Assembly (NCBI RefSeq): GCF_000473325.1
Contig: NZ_KI421513.1
Location: 1,869,217-1,933,216 of the forward strand
DNA: 64,000 bases
Origin: Leisingera caerulea DSM 24564
GTDB taxonomy: Bacteria > Pseudomonadota > Alphaproteobacteria > Rhodobacterales > Rhodobacteraceae
Reading direction: 5' to 3'
Shown in pieces: positions 51,553 through 59,704 of the stretch. Below the pieces are notes generated by a model. The model saw nothing but the letters and a program-made list of their open reading frames with translations, was not told where the DNA came from and ran no database searches. Within the stretch, counting starts at the first letter, position 1, and each line of letters begins with the position of its first letter. A program made the translations under genes and the position numbers.

Positions 51553-53298
51553 ATGGAACGCAGGCTGGCTGCCGTGCTGGCGGCGGACATGGTTGGCTAC
51601 AGCCGCCTGATGGATGTGGATGAGCAGGGCACGCTGGCCCGTCTTCGCACCCACCGGATCGAGTTGATCGACCCTTCGATTGCCAAGAACCGCGGTTCCA
51701 TCATCAAGACCACCGGCGACGGGATGCTGGTGGAGTTTCCCAGCGTCTGCGACGCGGTGGCCTGCGCCGCCGAGGTGCAACAGCGGATGCGCCGCCGCAA
51801 CGCCGATGTGGCGCCGGATCAGCGCATCCAGTTCCGGGTCGGGATCAATCTTGGAGATATCATCTTTGAAGATGGCGACATCTACGGCAGCGGCGTCAAT
51901 GTGGCCGCCCGGCTGGAACAGTTTGCCGGCACCGGGGACGTCTGCATCTCAGCCGCGGTTTACGATCAGGTCCGCCGCATCGGCGAGCTGCAGTTCGAGG
52001 ACCTGGGGCCGCAGCAGCTCAAGAACATCGCGGAGCCTGTGCAGGTCTACCGGCTTCTTCTGGAGGCGGAGGCTGACGCAGCCGCGCCTGATCAAGGCAG
52101 CAGCGCGGCCGAACCGGTTGCCGTGGTCAAACCCTCCCTCGCGGTGCTGCCCTTTGCCAATATGAGCGGCGACCCGGAGCAGGAGTTCTTTGCCGACGGG
52201 CTGACGGAGGACATCCTGACCGAACTCAGCCGCCGCCACGAACTGTTCGTGATCTCCCGCAATTCGACCTTTGTCTACAAGGGGCAGGCGGTCAACATCC
52301 GCGAAGTGGCGGAAAAACTGGGCGCCCGCTACATCGTCGAGGGCAGCGTGCGCAAGGCGGGCAACCGGCTGCGGGTCACCGTGCAGCTGATCGACAGCTG
52401 CAACGATTCCCATATCTGGGCGGAGAAATACGACCGCACCCTGGACGATATCTTCGAGATCCAGGATGAGGTGACATCGGCCATCGTCGCCACTCTGCCG
52501 GGGCGGATCGAAGCGGCCCAGCAGGATGAGGTCTCGCGCAAGAAACCCGCGAGCCTGGCGGCCTATGAATGCGTGCTGGCCGCCAAGGTGCTGCATCACC
52601 GCAGCACGGCTGAAGACAATGCCAAAGCAATGGAGCTGATCGACCGGGCGGTGGAGCTGGACCCGGAATACGCCCATGCCCACGCCTGGCGCGGCTGCAT
52701 CCGCGGTCAGGCTTGGGGCTATGGCTGGTGCGATAATCCTGAGGCGATGCTTGAGCTGGCGCTGGCGTCGATCCAGAAGGCCGCGTCGATGGATGACAAT
52801 GATGCGGATGTGCACAGGCTGATGGCAGCGGTGTCCATCCTGCAGGAGAACCTGGATCAGGCGCAGTACCACCAGGAACGCGCCCTGTCCCTGAACCCGA
52901 ACTACGATCTGGTTGTGGTGCAGATGGGTGAGCTCTTGACCTGGCAGGGCAGGCCCGAGGAAGGCGCGGAATGGATCAAGAAGGGGATGCGGCTCAATCC
53001 GCATTTCCCGGTGCGGTTCTGGAGCCACCTTGGCAAGGCGCATTTCACCGCCCGCCTGTACGAGGAGGCGCTGACGGATTTCAAACGCCTGCCTGCATTG
53101 GATGCGGTGCAAACCGGGCTGGTTGCAGCCTGCAACAGCTGGCTGGGCAACACGCAGCAAGCGCAGGACTGCGTGGCGCGGATCCGGGTTTTGCAGCCGG
53201 AAGCCACGGCAGAGGGGTTGCTGGCCGGGCTGCATTACGGGCGCAAGGAAGATGCTGAGCATTTCACCGAAGGCCTGCGCAAGGCCGGGCTGGACTAG
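51553..53298 (+). CDS. Class III adenylate cyclase with TolB-like domain and TPRs
   Basis: A 581-residue three-part protein. Residues 1-170 are a class III cyclase with metal ligands D12 and D56, adenine-selecting K52 and D109, and transition-state N116 and R120, so it is predicted active on ATP. Residues about 190-320 are a TolB/FlgO-like domain (SLAVLPFANMSGDPEQEFFADGLTEDILTEL), as in CadC-type regulators. The rest is TPR helices (AMELIDRAVELDPEYAHAHAW...). There is no membrane segment. GGGAGGGC precedes ATG 51553. Such cytosolic cyclases are numerous in Rhodobacteraceae and Rhizobiales; the input signal is unknown. Confidence 0.9.
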   Translation: MERRLAAVLAADMVGYSRLMDVDEQGTLARLRTHRIELIDPSIAKNRGSIIKTTGDGMLVEFPSVCDAVACAAEVQQRMRRRNADVAPDQRIQFRVGINLGDIIFEDGDIYGSGVNVAARLEQFAGTGDVCISAAVYDQVRRIGELQFEDLGPQQLKNIAEPVQVYRLLLEAEADAAAPDQGSSAAEPVAVVKPSLAVLPFANMSGDPEQEFFADGLTEDILTELSRRHELFVISRNSTFVYKGQAVNIREVAEKLGARYIVEGSVRKAGNRLRVTVQLIDSCNDSHIWAEKYDRTLDDIFEIQDEVTSAIVATLPGRIEAAQQDEVSRKKPASLAAYECVLAAKVLHHRSTAEDNAKAMELIDRAVELDPEYAHAHAWRGCIRGQAWGYGWCDNPEAMLELALASIQKAASMDDNDADVHRLMAAVSILQENLDQAQYHQERALSLNPNYDLVVVQMGELLTWQGRPEEGAEWIKKGMRLNPHFPVRFWSHLGKAHFTARLYEEALTDFKRLPALDAVQTGLVAACNSWLGNTQQAQDCVARIRVLQPEATAEGLLAGLHYGRKEDAEHFTEGLRKAGLD

Positions 53299-53364
53299 GC
53301 CGCTGCCGGAGTAATGCAAAAGGGCGCCGCAGCGGGCGCCCCTTCACCTTCAATGGAGCTTGGC

Positions 53365-54951
53365 TCAGGCCAGGTCTTTATAGGAAATCTCCTTGGTGTC
53401 GGCGCCTTCGCCGATCCGGCCGCGGCGCACGATCAGGCGGTTCAGCGCGTTCACATAGGCCTTGGCCGAGGCCACCACGGTATCAGTGTTGGCGCTTTCG
53501 CCCGTGGCGATATTGCCGTCTTCCTCCAGCCGGACAGAGACGGTGGCCTGCGCGTCCGTGCCCTCGGTCACCGCATGCACCTGATAGAGCTGCAGGCGGG
53601 CGGTGTTCGGATAGATCTTGCGGATCGCCTTGAAGGTCGCATCCACCGGACCGTCGCCCTCGGCGGTTTCGGTCACGTCCTTGCCGTCGATTTCCATCTC
53701 GACGGTGGATTCCGCGGGGCCGCCGGTGCCGCAGACCACTTTCATCGACACGATCTTGAGGTGATCGTTCTCCGCGTCTGTGCCGATGCGCATCAAGGCG
53801 ATGAGGTCGTCGTCAAAGACCTCTTTCTTGCGGTCGGCAAGCTCTTTGAAGCGGACAAAGACGTCCTTCAGCTGGTTGTCGCCAACGTCGTAGCCAAGAT
53901 GCTCCAGCTTGTCGCGCAGCGCCGCGCGGCCGGAGTGCTTGCCCAAGGGCAGCGAGGTGCCGGAGAGGCCGATGTCCTCGGGCCGCATGATCTCGAAGTT
54001 CTCGCGGTTCTTCAGCATGCCGTCCTGGTGGATGCCGGACTCATGCGCAAAGGCGTTCTTGCCGACAATCGCCTTGTTCGGCTGCACCACAAATCCGGAG
54101 ACGGTCGAGACCCGGCGCGAGATATGCATGATCTTGGTGGTGTCGATACCGGTGTGCCAGGGCATAATGTCATTGCGCGTCTTCAGCGCCATCACAACTT
54201 CTTCCAGCGCAGTGTTGCCTGCCCGCTCGCCCAGCCCGTTGATGGTGCATTCGATCTGGCGCGCGCCGCCGGCGACGGCTGCCAGCGCGTTGGCGGTCGC
54301 CATCCCCAGGTCATTGTGGCAATGGGTGGCAAAGACCACCTCATCGGCACCCGGCACGGTTTCGATCAGGCGCTTGATCAGGTCGGCGCTTTCCGCGGGC
54401 GCGGTGTAGCCCACGGTGTCGGGGATGTTGATGGTGGTGGCGCCGGCCTTGATCGCGATCTCGATCACCCGGCACAGGTAATCCCACTCGGTCCGGGTCG
54501 CATCCATCGGCGACCACTGCACGTTGTCGACCAGGTTGCGGGCGTGAGTGACCGTCTCGTGGATCTTGTCGGCCATCTCGTCCATGGAGAGGTTGGGGAT
54601 GGCGCGGTGCAGCGGCGAGGTGCCGATGAAGGTGTGGATGCGCGGCTGCGCGGCCTTGCGCACAGCTTCGGCGCAGCGGTCGATATCCTTGAAGTTGGCG
54701 CGCGCCAGGCCGCAAATCATCGCGTCCTTGGAGCGCTCCGCAATCTCGGACACAGCAGCAAAGTCGCCTTCGGAGGCAATCGGGAAACCGGCCTCGATGA
54801 TGTCCACGCCCATCTCGTCCAGAAGCTCGGCAATCTCCAGCTTCTCGTCATGGGTCATGGTGGCGCCGGGGCTCTGCTCGCCGTCGCGCAGGGTGGTATC
54901 GAAAATCAATACACGGGATTTGTCGCCGGAAATCGGGGATGCGTTGGTCAT
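53365..54951 (-). CDS. leuA: 2-isopropylmalate synthase
   Basis: A 528-residue DRE-TIM metallolyase: LIFDTTLRDGEQSPGATM at the N-terminus, HCHNDLGMATANALAA for the metal ligands, a hinge with HESGIHQDGMLKN, and a C-terminal LeuA dimer regulatory domain for leucine feedback inhibition. It condenses acetyl-CoA with 2-oxoisovalerate, the first step of leucine synthesis. ATG 54951 starts MTNASPISGDKSRVLIFD; the frame is open 15 codons further. A leucine-rich leader peptide and a stem-loop lie 73-189 bases upstream, pointing to attenuation. Confidence 0.95.
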   Translation of the reverse strand: MTNASPISGDKSRVLIFDTTLRDGEQSPGATMTHDEKLEIAELLDEMGVDIIEAGFPIASEGDFAAVSEIAERSKDAMICGLARANFKDIDRCAEAVRKAAQPRIHTFIGTSPLHRAIPNLSMDEMADKIHETVTHARNLVDNVQWSPMDATRTEWDYLCRVIEIAIKAGATTINIPDTVGYTAPAESADLIKRLIETVPGADEVVFATHCHNDLGMATANALAAVAGGARQIECTINGLGERAGNTALEEVVMALKTRNDIMPWHTGIDTTKIMHISRRVSTVSGFVVQPNKAIVGKNAFAHESGIHQDGMLKNRENFEIMRPEDIGLSGTSLPLGKHSGRAALRDKLEHLGYDVGDNQLKDVFVRFKELADRKKEVFDDDLIALMRIGTDAENDHLKIVSMKVVCGTGGPAESTVEMEIDGKDVTETAEGDGPVDATFKAIRKIYPNTARLQLYQVHAVTEGTDAQATVSVRLEEDGNIATGESANTDTVVASAKAYVNALNRLIVRRGRIGEGADTKEISYKDLA

Positions 54952-55023
54952 ATTGGTATCTCTTGTCTCTGTCCTAGGCCCTTCCAGGGCATTCATAGCC
55001 TTCGATGGCGCGCGTGCGGCAAT

Positions 55024-55060
55024 CCTCTGAGCGGGCGCGCCGGAAGGGCACGCTCAGAGG
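55024..55060 (-). promoter_or_regulatory. Stem-loop overlapping the leuA leader stop codon
   Basis: CCTCTGAGCG (55024-55033) and CGCTCAGAGG (55051-55060) are perfect 10-base arms with a 17-base loop. On the minus strand the 5' arm contains the last codons and stop of the leader peptide, so a ribosome there would block it. The loop's GGCGCGC can also pair with GCGCGCC further downstream (about 54997-55010). There is no T-run, so the switch might act on translation or Rho. Confidence 0.55.
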
Positions 55061-55140
55061 CGGGCTAGGATCAGTAGGGCGCGCAGGGCGGCACCGCGGA
55101 ATGCGGCGGCGGCAAAGAGGATATCTGCGCAAATGCTCAT
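55054..55140 (-). CDS. Leucine-rich leader peptide of leuA (28 residues)
   Basis: A 28-codon frame from ATG 55140 ending with TGA at 55054-55056, 102 bases before leuA. The last ten residues are LRALLILARL: five Leu and one Ile. Two of these Leu use CTA, a codon rare in this GC-rich sequence, as in leucine-sensing attenuators of enterobacteria. A perfect stem-loop overlaps the stop. A TATAAA-like element lies just upstream, about 55148-55153. There is no strong Shine-Dalgarno. Its likely role is to stall ribosomes when leucyl-tRNA is scarce and so raise leuA expression. Confidence 0.55.
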   Translation of the reverse strand: MSICADILFAAAAFRGAALRALLILARL

Positions 55141-55437
55141 GGCACGGATTTATACAGAGGTGCAGCCGAATGGGAAGGGGGATTTTGACCTTGGGGCATG
55201 GCCCTTGCGTTTGCAGCCGCAAACCCGCGTAAAACCGTGTCCGGTATTTTCAAGACAATGTTGAAAAAAGATTATAATCTAATTATGGGCCATAGCCAGT
55301 TTCAATGCGACAGTTTGTCTGCACTGCACCTGGCCTTGGGCAGATGCAGCAGAAAGCTTCGCATTGGAGGAATTCCTGGCTCAGGCAGCCAGGATCCGGC
55401 GTCTCAGAAAAAGAGGCGCCATCGATAGGAGGAAACA
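55141..55437. promoter_or_regulatory. AT-rich promoter region and structured leader of the universal stress gene
   Basis: This stretch is clearly more AT-rich than its surroundings. A TATAAT lies at 55273-55278 on the plus strand within AAAAAAGATTATAATC. Two hairpins precede the usp ribosome binding site: CCTGGCT/AGCCAGG (55375-55381, 55387-55393) and GGCGTCTC/GAGGCGCC (55398-55405, 55413-55420, one G-T pair). The second ends about 9 bases before AGGAGG. They suggest a leader of about 150 bases with regulated translation or stability. I could not identify an Fnr box. Confidence 0.4.
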
Positions 55438-55872
55438 GTGTCGAATAAAATTGTCCTTGGGTACGACGACAGCGAGGCGGCCAAATCTGCGCTTGCTTTT
55501 GCTGTCAGCCTTGCAAAATCGCAAGGGGCTGAACTGGTGATTGCGCATGTGCTGGAATGGTCACCCTATTCTTTTTTGACCCCGGAAGAGCTCAGCGAGC
55601 GCCACAAGCGCCGGGAGGAGGAGCTGAAGCGGGCCGAAGATGCGCTGCTGGCACCGGTGCGGAAAAACCTGGAAGGCAGCGGTGTCAACGTCACCACCGA
55701 GCTGAGGTACGGCCATATCGCGGAAACCCTGGTCGATGTGATCAAGGAAAGCGCCGCCGGCCACCTGATCATCGGGCGCACCGGCCATTCCGCACTGTCA
55801 TCGCGGCTGTTCGGCTCCGTCGCGGGCAGCCTGGCGCAGGCCGCGCCGGTTCCGGTCACCATCGTTCCCTAA
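55438..55872 (+). CDS. Universal stress protein, UspA family
   Basis: A 144-residue single-domain Usp. The ATP-binding G-x2-G-x9-G-S motif is present in GRTGHSALSSRLFGS, and the N-terminal VLGYDDSEAAK holds the conserved Asp. It starts with GTG at 55438 preceded by AGGAGG. It lies 21 bases before the alanine symporter gene and is probably co-transcribed with it, an association I cannot explain beyond shared stress or nutrient control. Confidence 0.92.
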   Translation: MSNKIVLGYDDSEAAKSALAFAVSLAKSQGAELVIAHVLEWSPYSFLTPEELSERHKRREEELKRAEDALLAPVRKNLEGSGVNVTTELRYGHIAETLVDVIKESAAGHLIIGRTGHSALSSRLFGSVAGSLAQAAPVPVTIVP

Positions 55873-55893
55873 AGATAAACTCAGAGGACAGTC

Positions 55894-57438
55894 ATGAGTA
55901 AATCAATCAAGGCGGCAGCCCTGTCTGCACCGCTGCTGCTGGCAGCAACCGCGCCGGCGATGGCACAATCCGTCGATGAGCGGGTCAACGAGCTGTTTGC
56001 CAATTCGACCGGCTGGTTCGTCAACCTGATCTTCAGCCCGTTCCCCGGCACCAGTTTCCCCTGGATCGTGGCTTGGCTGGTGGTCGCGGCCACCGTGTTC
56101 ACCATCTACTTCGGCCTGATCCAGTTCCGTGCCTTCCCGCACTCGATTTCGCTGGTCAAGGGCGACTATTCCGATCCCAATGACGCGGGCGAAGTCAGCC
56201 ACTTCCAGGCGCTGGCAACCGCTCTGTCGGGCACCGTCGGCCTCGGCAATATCGCCGGCGTTGCGGTGGCCGTGGGCATCGGCGGCCCCGGCGCGACCTT
56301 CTGGATGATCCTGGCCGGCCTGATGGGCATGGCCTCCAAGTTCACCGAGTGCACGCTGGGCGTCAAATACCGTAACGAGTTCCCGGACGGCCACGTCTCG
56401 GGCGGCCCGATGTATTACATGACCAAGGGCTTTGCCGAACGCGGCCTGCCGATGGGCAAGGTCCTGGCGGTGATGTTCTCGATCTTCTGTATCCTGGGCG
56501 CCTTGGGCGGCGGCAACATGTTCCAGGCCAACCAGGCGCATGCGCAGATCTCCGGCGTTATCGGCGAATACCCCGGCTGGATCACCGGCGTGGTGTTTGC
56601 GGGCGTTGTGTTTGCCGTGATCGTCGGCGGCCTGAAATCCATTGCACGGGTGACCGAGAAGGTGGTTCCCTTCATGGGGGTCATGTACGTTTTAACCGCG
56701 CTGGTCATCCTGGCGATGAACGCGGACCAGATCGGCTGGGCCTTCGGCCAGATCTTCGACGGTGCCTTCACGGGCCTCGGCGTCGCCGGCGGCATGGTCG
56801 GCGCCCTGATCCAGGGCTTCAAGCGGGCGGCCTTCTCGAACGAGGCGGGCGTCGGCTCGGCAGCCATCGCCCACTCCGCCGTGCGCACCAAGGAGCCGAT
56901 CACCGAAGGCTTCGTGTCGCTGCTGGAGCCGTTCATCGACACCGTGGTGATCTGCACCATGACCGCGCTGGTGATCATCATCACCGGCCAGCTGGTCCAG
57001 GACCCGAACACCGGCCTCTATCTGCTGGATGAGGGCGCAGCCACAATCCAGACCGTTGACGGCAACAAGGGTGTGGCGCTGACTTCGGCCGCCTTCTCCT
57101 CCGCCTTCGGCTGGTTCCAGTACGTGCTGGCCATCGCGGTGATCCTGTTCGCCTTCTCCACCATGATCAGCTGGTCCTACTACGGCCTCAAGGCCTGGAC
57201 CTTCCTGTTCGGCGAAGGTGAAACCAAGGAACTGGTGTTCAAGGTGATCTTCTGCATCTTCGTGGTGATCGGCGCAGCCGCCAACCTCGGCCCGGTGATC
57301 GACTTCTCCGACGCGGCAATCTTTGCCATGGCGGTGGTCAACATCATCGCGCTCTACTTCCTGATGCCGATCGTCAAGAAAGAGCTGAACAGCTACTTGT
57401 CGCGCCTGAAAACCGGCGAGATCAAAAAGTACGTCTGA
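55894..57438 (+). CDS. Alanine/glycine:cation symporter (AGCS family)
   Basis: A 514-residue sodium-coupled amino acid transporter of the AGCS (DagA/AlsT) family, with about 11 spans. Signatures include SGTVGLGNIAGVAVAVGIGGPGATFWM, MGMASKFTECTLGVKYR, and ANQAHAQISG-type loops; the GPMYYMTKG segment is also typical. It begins with a signal-peptide-like segment ending PAMAQ, so the mature N-terminus may be periplasmic. It imports alanine or glycine. Confidence 0.92.
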   Translation: MSKSIKAAALSAPLLLAATAPAMAQSVDERVNELFANSTGWFVNLIFSPFPGTSFPWIVAWLVVAATVFTIYFGLIQFRAFPHSISLVKGDYSDPNDAGEVSHFQALATALSGTVGLGNIAGVAVAVGIGGPGATFWMILAGLMGMASKFTECTLGVKYRNEFPDGHVSGGPMYYMTKGFAERGLPMGKVLAVMFSIFCILGALGGGNMFQANQAHAQISGVIGEYPGWITGVVFAGVVFAVIVGGLKSIARVTEKVVPFMGVMYVLTALVILAMNADQIGWAFGQIFDGAFTGLGVAGGMVGALIQGFKRAAFSNEAGVGSAAIAHSAVRTKEPITEGFVSLLEPFIDTVVICTMTALVIIITGQLVQDPNTGLYLLDEGAATIQTVDGNKGVALTSAAFSSAFGWFQYVLAIAVILFAFSTMISWSYYGLKAWTFLFGEGETKELVFKVIFCIFVVIGAAANLGPVIDFSDAAIFAMAVVNIIALYFLMPIVKKELNSYLSRLKTGEIKKYV

Positions 57439-57474
57439 CCGGCTCCGGCCGTCATCACGGATGACTTGAAAACC

Positions 57475-57505
57475 AAGCCTCTCCGGTCCGCCGGGGAGGC
57501 TTTTT
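57475..57505 (+). terminator. Rho-independent terminator after the alanine symporter
   Basis: AAGCCTCTCCGG (57475-57486) pairs with CCGGGGAGGCTT (57491-57502), 12 pairs with one G-T, followed by TTTTTC. It lies 37 bases after the stop codon. Confidence 0.92.
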
Positions 57506-57518
57506 CTTTCGCCAGACC

Positions 57519-58895
57519 CTAAACGCTCTCTGCAACAATTTGGCGCAGGCCGGCAATCTGGCCGGGCAGGTCCCCGGCGCTGGACTGGCAAAAGCCGACA
57601 AGCAGCCCCTGGGACTGGCCGCCGGGGTCCAGCGGCGACAAGGGCTGGACGCCATATCCTGCATCCGCTGCGCGGCGGCAGGTTTGGAAATCTGCAAGCC
57701 CGCCCGCCAGATGATAGCAAATCTGCATCCCAGCATTGTGGCGTGTGAAATACCCGAGCGGTTCGGGCCATGCTGCCAGCGCATCTGCCGCCGCGGCATA
57801 GCGTTCGGCATAAAGCCTGCGGGCGCGGCGGATGTGGCGGTCGTACTGGCCGGAGGCCATGAATTCGGCCAAGGGCCGCTGCGCGGTGATTGCGGCGCCT
57901 GCGCTGGGCTGGATGAACCCGGCCCGGAACCGCGGCACCAGCGCCGGCGGCAGGATCGCATAGCCCAGCCGCAGCGCGTGCGAGAATGTCTTGGAGAAGG
58001 TGCCGACATAGATACAGCGCCCCTCCCGGTCCAGCGCCGCCATCGCGGGCACCGGCTGGCCGGCATAGCGGAACTCGCTGTCGAAATCGTCCTCGATGAT
58101 CCAGCCGTCCCGCTCCCCGGCCGCCTGCAGAAACGCCTGCCGCTGCGGCACCGGCAGGGTGCCGCCCAGCGGGAACTGATGCGACGGCGTCAGCAGCGTG
58201 ACCTTGGCCATCCGCCGCGGCACCTCCGCGCCGCGCTCCCCGGCCCGCAGCCAGCGCACCGGCCAGCCGCGCACCTTGGCAAAGCGCTGCGTCGGGATAA
58301 ATCCGGGCGCCTCCAGCGCGATATCCTCGCCCTCGACCAGGAAATCCATCGTCAGCTCCAGCGCCTCGCGCGCGCCGCTGGTCACCAGCACCTGATCCGC
58401 GCTGCACTCGATCCCGCGCCAGCGCGCGGCATAGGCGGCAATCTCGCGCCGCAGCTCCGGATCGCCAAAGGAATCCTCCTGATGGCTCAGGCTCAGCGGG
58501 TCCATCCGTGCCACACGTGAAACACAGCGCGCCCAGGACCGGGCCGGAAACACATCAGGGTCCGGCGCGCCGGGCTGCAGCATTCCCGGCGCCGGCGGGA
58601 CAGCCGCAGGCTGGGGCCGCGGCGGTGCCTCCGGCGGCCGGATCGGCGCAACGTCGCAGACAAAGATCCCCGCACCCTGCCGCGCCTCGGCAAAGCCTTC
58701 GGCCACCAGCTGCTCATAGGCCGTCACCACGGTGGAGCGCGCCACCCCCAGATCCTGCGCCAGCGCCCGGGTTGAGGGCAGCCGGGTGCCGATTGCCAGG
58801 CTGCCGTCGCTGATCTGGCGGCGCAGCGCGCCCACGATTTGCAGATAGATGGGCTCGGCGCTGCCCTTGGACAGCATGCCGGAAAGGTCAATCAT
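57519..58895 (-). CDS. MocR/PdxR-family regulator (GntR HTH fused to aminotransferase domain)
   Basis: A 458-residue MocR-type protein. Residues about 12-80 are a GntR winged helix (PIYLQIVGALRRQISDGSLAIGTRLPSTRALAQDLGVARSTV), followed by a linker and a fold-type I aminotransferase-like domain with the PLP-binding Lys in VGTFSKTFSHALRLGY. ATG 58895 (MIDLSGML) is chosen; longer frames exist. It is divergent from a PNPOx-fold protein, and a perfect 10-base inverted repeat spans the shared promoter region. It probably senses PLP or an amino compound and controls the divergent gene. Confidence 0.92.
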   Translation of the reverse strand: MIDLSGMLSKGSAEPIYLQIVGALRRQISDGSLAIGTRLPSTRALAQDLGVARSTVVTAYEQLVAEGFAEARQGAGIFVCDVAPIRPPEAPPRPQPAAVPPAPGMLQPGAPDPDVFPARSWARCVSRVARMDPLSLSHQEDSFGDPELRREIAAYAARWRGIECSADQVLVTSGAREALELTMDFLVEGEDIALEAPGFIPTQRFAKVRGWPVRWLRAGERGAEVPRRMAKVTLLTPSHQFPLGGTLPVPQRQAFLQAAGERDGWIIEDDFDSEFRYAGQPVPAMAALDREGRCIYVGTFSKTFSHALRLGYAILPPALVPRFRAGFIQPSAGAAITAQRPLAEFMASGQYDRHIRRARRLYAERYAAAADALAAWPEPLGYFTRHNAGMQICYHLAGGLADFQTCRRAADAGYGVQPLSPLDPGGQSQGLLVGFCQSSAGDLPGQIAGLRQIVAESV

Positions 58896-58943
58896 ACTGG
58901 ACTGCTCATTTTGCCGGAAAGTGGAAGTTAATTGCAGTCCAGT
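58896..58943. promoter_or_regulatory. Inverted repeat ACTGGACTGC-N28-GCAGTCCAGT, MocR operator candidate
   Basis: Perfect 10-base arms at 58896-58905 and 58934-58943, the first abutting the MocR start codon and the second about 50 bases upstream of the PNPOx-fold gene. Widely spaced half-sites suit the domain-swapped MocR/GabR dimer. Confidence 0.6.
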
Positions 58944-58992
58944 TTGCGCATAGCACTCACCCTGACACAACAGGAATTCACGAGGTCCGCCA

Positions 58993-59658
58993 ATGCGCCA
59001 GCCCGAAACCGAAACCGCCCTGAAAACAGAGCGCAGCCGCCTGCGCCGCGCCCATGAACGCGGGCTCTATGACCGCGAGACCGTGTATCAGGTGCTCGAC
59101 GCCATGCCGCTGGGCCATATCGGCTATCAGATCAATGGCGCCCCATCGGTGCTGCCGACGCTGCAATGGCGCGAGGGCGATCACGTCTATTGGCACGGCT
59201 CCTCCGCCAGCCGGGCGATCCGTGCGATGGAGGGGGCGGAGGTCTGCCTGACCGTCACCTGCATGGACGGCTACGTTCTGGCCCGTTCGGCCTTTCACCA
59301 CTCGGTCAACTTCCGCTCCGCGATGCTGTTCGGGGTGGCGGAGAAGGTCACGGATGAGGATGCCAAGGCGGCCAGCCTCAAGGCGATGGTCGACCACATT
59401 TTCCCCGGCCGCTGGGACGCCCTGCGCCCGATGACCGCGCAGGAGCTGAAGGCCACCGCCCTGATGCGGATGCCGATTGAAGAAGGCGCGGCCAAGATCC
59501 GCACCGGTGCGCCCAAGGATGACGAGGAGGATTACGCCCTGCCGATCTGGGCGGGCGTGGTGCCGATGGCGATGGAGCTGAAGCCGCCGCAGCCGGATCC
59601 TGCCAACCTTGAGGGCGTGGCGATGCCGGACCACCTGAGCCGCATCCGCATCGGCTGA
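58993..59658 (+). CDS. Pyridoxamine 5'-phosphate oxidase-fold protein
   Basis: A 221-residue split-barrel flavoprotein-like protein with the family region VLDAMPLGHIGYQINGAPSVLPTLQWREGDHVYWHGSSASRAIRAM and a W near the C-terminus (ALPIWAGVVPM). This subgroup usually binds FMN, haem or F420-like cofactors; true PNPOx activity is unlikely. ATG 58993 follows GAGG at 58981-58984. It is probably the target of the divergent MocR regulator, a common pairing. Confidence 0.87.
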   Translation: MRQPETETALKTERSRLRRAHERGLYDRETVYQVLDAMPLGHIGYQINGAPSVLPTLQWREGDHVYWHGSSASRAIRAMEGAEVCLTVTCMDGYVLARSAFHHSVNFRSAMLFGVAEKVTDEDAKAASLKAMVDHIFPGRWDALRPMTAQELKATALMRMPIEEGAAKIRTGAPKDDEEDYALPIWAGVVPMAMELKPPQPDPANLEGVAMPDHLSRIRIG

Positions 59659-59661
59659 AAC

Positions 59662-59692
59662 AAAAAAGGCGCGCCGCCCTGGCGCGCCCTTT
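59662..59692. terminator. Bidirectional terminator between the PNPOx-fold and MORN genes
   Basis: GGCGCGCC (59668-59675) and GGCGCGCC (59681-59688), self-complementary, around a 5-base loop. The minus strand has six Ts after it (59662-59667 read AAAAAA), and the plus strand has CTTT. It ends the MORN gene and probably also the PNPOx-fold gene. Confidence 0.85.
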
Positions 59693-59704
59693 GATCATTC
59701 CGGC

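Noticed and set aside
55198..55428. 76-codon plus-strand frame between leuA and the usp gene
   Set aside because: It runs through the TATAAT box and both hairpins of the usp leader, has no Shine-Dalgarno, and the product is unlike any protein.
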